DNA of 64,000 nucleotides from Streptomyces sp. NBC_00690 (GTDB lineage Bacteria; Actinomycetota; Actinomycetes; Streptomycetales; Streptomycetaceae): assembly GCF_036226685.1 (NCBI RefSeq), contig NZ_CP109009.1, forward strand, positions 1,054,001 through 1,118,000. The letters run 5' to 3'. Below the pieces are notes generated by a model. The model did no database searches, was not told the origin of the DNA, and saw nothing but the letters and a program-made list of their open reading frames with translations. Position 1 is the stretch's first letter. Each line of letters opens with the position of its first letter. Shown one piece after another: positions 62,323 to 64,000 of the stretch. Position numbers and translations under genes: made by a program.

Positions 62323-62979
62323 ATGCCCGCAGCCGTGGTCTTCGACTGCTTCGACACGCTCGTGACGTCCCACCGGCCGTTTCCGAGCCCCGAGGAGTTC
62401 ACCGCCTGCCTGGTCGATGTGTTGACCATCGACGAGGGGCGGGCGAACGCCGTGGTCGGCACGGTGTTCGGTGCCGTGTACGCGGCGATGTCGGACAGGT
62501 CCGCACTCCAGCCCTCGACACTCGGTCTGCTGGACACCGCCCTGCGCGAGCATGGCGTCGTACGGGAGCGGGTCGCATTGGAACGGGCGCTGTGGCACGC
62601 GCTCGGTTGTGCGGACCCCGACCGGTACGCCCTGTGCGAGCCTGCGGCGACGGCCATGGTCCGGGTCGCCGAGGCCGGGCACTCGGTCCGGGTGTTGTCC
62701 AACTGCTATCTACCGGGGACGCTGATGCGTCGGCTGCTGAACGGGCTGAAGGTGCCCGAGGTGTACGACCGGGTGCTGTTCACCGCGGACGGCGGCCCGA
62801 AGAAGCCCGACCCCCGTGCCTTCCACCTCATCGGAGCTGGCGAGTTCGAACGGCGCGTGATGGTCGGCGACTCCGAGGCTGACGACATCGCTCCGGCCGC
62901 GGCCCTCGGATGGGACACCGTACTCGTCGATCCCGATCGCCCTGATCTGACCGAACTCATGTCACTCCTGGAACTCTGA
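62323..62979 (+). CDS. HAD-superfamily hydrolase
   Basis: 218 residues with motif I VFDCFDTLV (nucleophile Asp8; Phe10 replaces the Asp of phosphatases, as in dehalogenase-like HADs), motif II LSNCY, motif III Lys in GGPKKPDPRAF and motif IV VGDSEADDI. A 50-residue helical cap lies between motifs I and II. Substrate unknown. ATG 62323 follows GAAGGG; it is 100 bp after the permease stop. Confidence 0.85.
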   Translation: MPAAVVFDCFDTLVTSHRPFPSPEEFTACLVDVLTIDEGRANAVVGTVFGAVYAAMSDRSALQPSTLGLLDTALREHGVVRERVALERALWHALGCADPDRYALCEPAATAMVRVAEAGHSVRVLSNCYLPGTLMRRLLNGLKVPEVYDRVLFTADGGPKKPDPRAFHLIGAGEFERRVMVGDSEADDIAPAAALGWDTVLVDPDRPDLTELMSLLEL

Positions 62980-63042
62980 GACAGCGCTGCCCCGACACCG
63001 CGTGCTCCACACGATCCAGTGTTCCGCACAAAGAAACACCGG

Positions 63043-63071
63043 CTGATTCCCGCCCCGGAACTACCTAGGGT
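63043..63071 (+). promoter_or_regulatory. Candidate promoter before the acyl-CoA dehydrogenase gene
   Basis: CTGATT, 17-bp spacer, TAGGGT, about 90 bp before the ATG at 63170. Confidence 0.35.
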
Positions 63072-63169
63072 TTCCCCGACACCGTCGGACGCCTGCGTCC
63101 AGGTACTCCACTTCTCTGTCCTCGTCGTTCACCCCGCGCCCGTCCGCGCCGTGCAGAAGGAGTCACCTC

Positions 63170-63355
63170 ATGCAGTCCCTCGCCACCGGCCTGTGTCGCA
63201 CCAGCCCGACCCCAGTCACCACATGGTGCACGGGGACTCACCGGCGGCCCGCGCGGTGTGCACCGAAGCCGCACGCATCGTGCCCCGGGGTACCCGTTGG
63301 GAGACGGACGGCGGGGCCGGCCACGCGCTGCCGGGCCAGAGGGGAACGGGCATGA
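63170..63355 (+). CDS. 61-residue small ORF with strong ribosome binding site, coupled to the next gene
   Basis: AAGGAG (63157-63162) lies seven bases before this ATG, the best-placed signal in the area, and the ORF stop overlaps the ATG at 63352 (ATGA). The product begins MQSLATGLCRTSPTPVTTW and has five Cys but becomes Arg/Pro-rich later, like a non-coding shadow. From about 63193 the frame of the acyl-CoA dehydrogenase is also open and has higher third-position G+C (about 87 versus 79 per cent). It may be a leader or precursor peptide, or a frameshifted N-terminus of the next gene. Confidence 0.35.
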   Translation: MQSLATGLCRTSPTPVTTWCTGTHRRPARCAPKPHASCPGVPVGRRTAGPATRCRARGERA

Positions 63356-64000
63356 CAGTCGCCGATGACCAGACGCCGGACCCGGTCGAAGACGACGAAG
63401 CGCCGCACCGGGTGCTCCTCGACTCGGGCTGGAGCACGGCGTGGCAACCCGGCGCCGTGGCCGAGGAACACACCGGTGCGGACCGCATCCGTGCACTCGC
63501 GGCAAGTGGATACGCGGCCCTGCCGATCCCTGCGGACTTCGGCGGCGGGGGCGCGGGCCTGGTGGAAGTCGCCTCGGCCCAACGCGCGTTGGGCATGGTC
63601 GACCCCTCGGCCGCGATCGCGTTGAACATGCACGCTTTCACGGTGGGGCTGATGACCGACTATTGGAAGCGGCACCGGGACACGAGCTGGATGCTGCTGG
63701 AGGGGATCGCCCGGTCCGGCGCGCTGGTGGCATCCGCGTTCGCCGAGCCGGGCGGTAGCCCCAACTTCCTGAGCAGTCGCTCCGAAGCCGTTCAGACTCC
63801 CAAGGGCTATCGGGTGTCGGGGGTGAAGTACCCCTGTTCGCTTGCCTCCACGGCCACCCTGGTGTGTCTGACGGCCCGGGTCACGGGGACCGACGAGACG
63901 ATCCTCGCCCTGTGTCCCAGCAGCTCCCCCGGCCTCACGGTCGAGGGGGAATGGCCATCGCTCGGGATGAGACAGTCCGACACGGCCAAACTCGTCCTGC
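63352..64000 (+). CDS. Acyl-CoA dehydrogenase-like flavoprotein (partial, runs off window)
   Basis: The 216 codons visible show the acyl-CoA dehydrogenase N-terminal and middle domains: IRALAASGYAALPIPADFGGGGAGL, QRALGMVDPSAAIALNMHAF, ASAFAEPGGSPNF and GYRVSGVKYPCSLASTA. The family also includes flavin N- or C-hydroxylases of biosynthetic clusters. ATG 63352 has AGAGGGGAACGGG upstream; an in-frame ATG at 63223 would extend it by 43 residues. The remainder lies beyond the window. Confidence 0.8.
   Translation, partial: MTVADDQTPDPVEDDEAPHRVLLDSGWSTAWQPGAVAEEHTGADRIRALAASGYAALPIPADFGGGGAGLVEVASAQRALGMVDPSAAIALNMHAFTVGLMTDYWKRHRDTSWMLLEGIARSGALVASAFAEPGGSPNFLSSRSEAVQTPKGYRVSGVKYPCSLASTATLVCLTARVTGTDETILALCPSSSPGLTVEGEWPSLGMRQSDTAKLVL

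Overview
The window reads as chromosomal DNA of a high-G+C actinomycete, most likely Streptomyces or a close relative. The genes are strongly G/C-biased at third codon positions, GTG/TTG starts and 4-bp ATGA/GTGA stop-start overlaps are frequent, several genes look leaderless, and there is a near-consensus IdeR/DmdR1 iron box. I see no rRNA, tRNA, CRISPR array, integrase or intact insertion sequence.

Layout. 1-10.1 kb is a patchwork of redox and housekeeping genes: a flavin monooxygenase cut by the window edge behind a SoxR-like operator, a TOPRIM protein, a DinB protein, an AraC regulator divergent from an aldo/keto reductase, a glutathione-independent formaldehyde dehydrogenase, an HTH-flavin-binding fusion, an OsmC protein, two methyltransferases (one broken by an in-frame TAA) and a decayed SnoaL-like remnant. 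10.5-27.5 kb is one long same-strand catabolic locus: a fused double class III CoA-transferase, a thiolase-like protein with its DUF35 partner, SDR, aldehyde dehydrogenase, acyl-CoA ligase, a BadI-like ring hydrolase, D-2-hydroxyacid dehydrogenase, acetyl-CoA hydrolase/transferase, metallo-beta-lactamase hydrolase, Gfo/Idh oxidoreductase, a SsuABC-type importer and an IclR regulator. The parts suggest CoA-dependent opening of an alicyclic or oxo-cyclic carboxylic acid followed by chain cleavage. I do not recognise the whole as a described pathway.

27.5-34.3 kb holds secreted proteins (AMIN-like, a three-repeat Cys protein, a polysaccharide deacetylase), an EF-G-domain-IV-like protein with a frameshifted partner, an alpha/beta-hydrolase and a truncated relative, and an AraC regulator. 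34.4-44.4 kb is an iron-siderophore operon behind an iron box: binding lipoprotein, two FecCD permeases, ATPase, a siderophore-interacting protein fused to a methyltransferase-like domain, and an IrtAB-like ABC pair with complementary degenerate ATP sites.

45.0-49.4 kb holds a nitroreductase, an aldehyde dehydrogenase, a metallo-beta-lactamase protein and a MarR regulator; three copies of one 16-bp operator tie the last three together. 49.5-55.8 kb holds an LLM monooxygenase-hemerythrin fusion, a membrane protein, an HSL-type esterase, a PP2C phosphatase and a second IclR regulator. 56.0-64.0 kb looks like the left part of a biosynthetic or resistance locus: methyltransferase, coupled 51-residue ORF and class III aminotransferase facing away from a nucleotidyltransferase, a helical partner, a two-gene ABC exporter, a HAD hydrolase and an acyl-CoA dehydrogenase that runs off the window.
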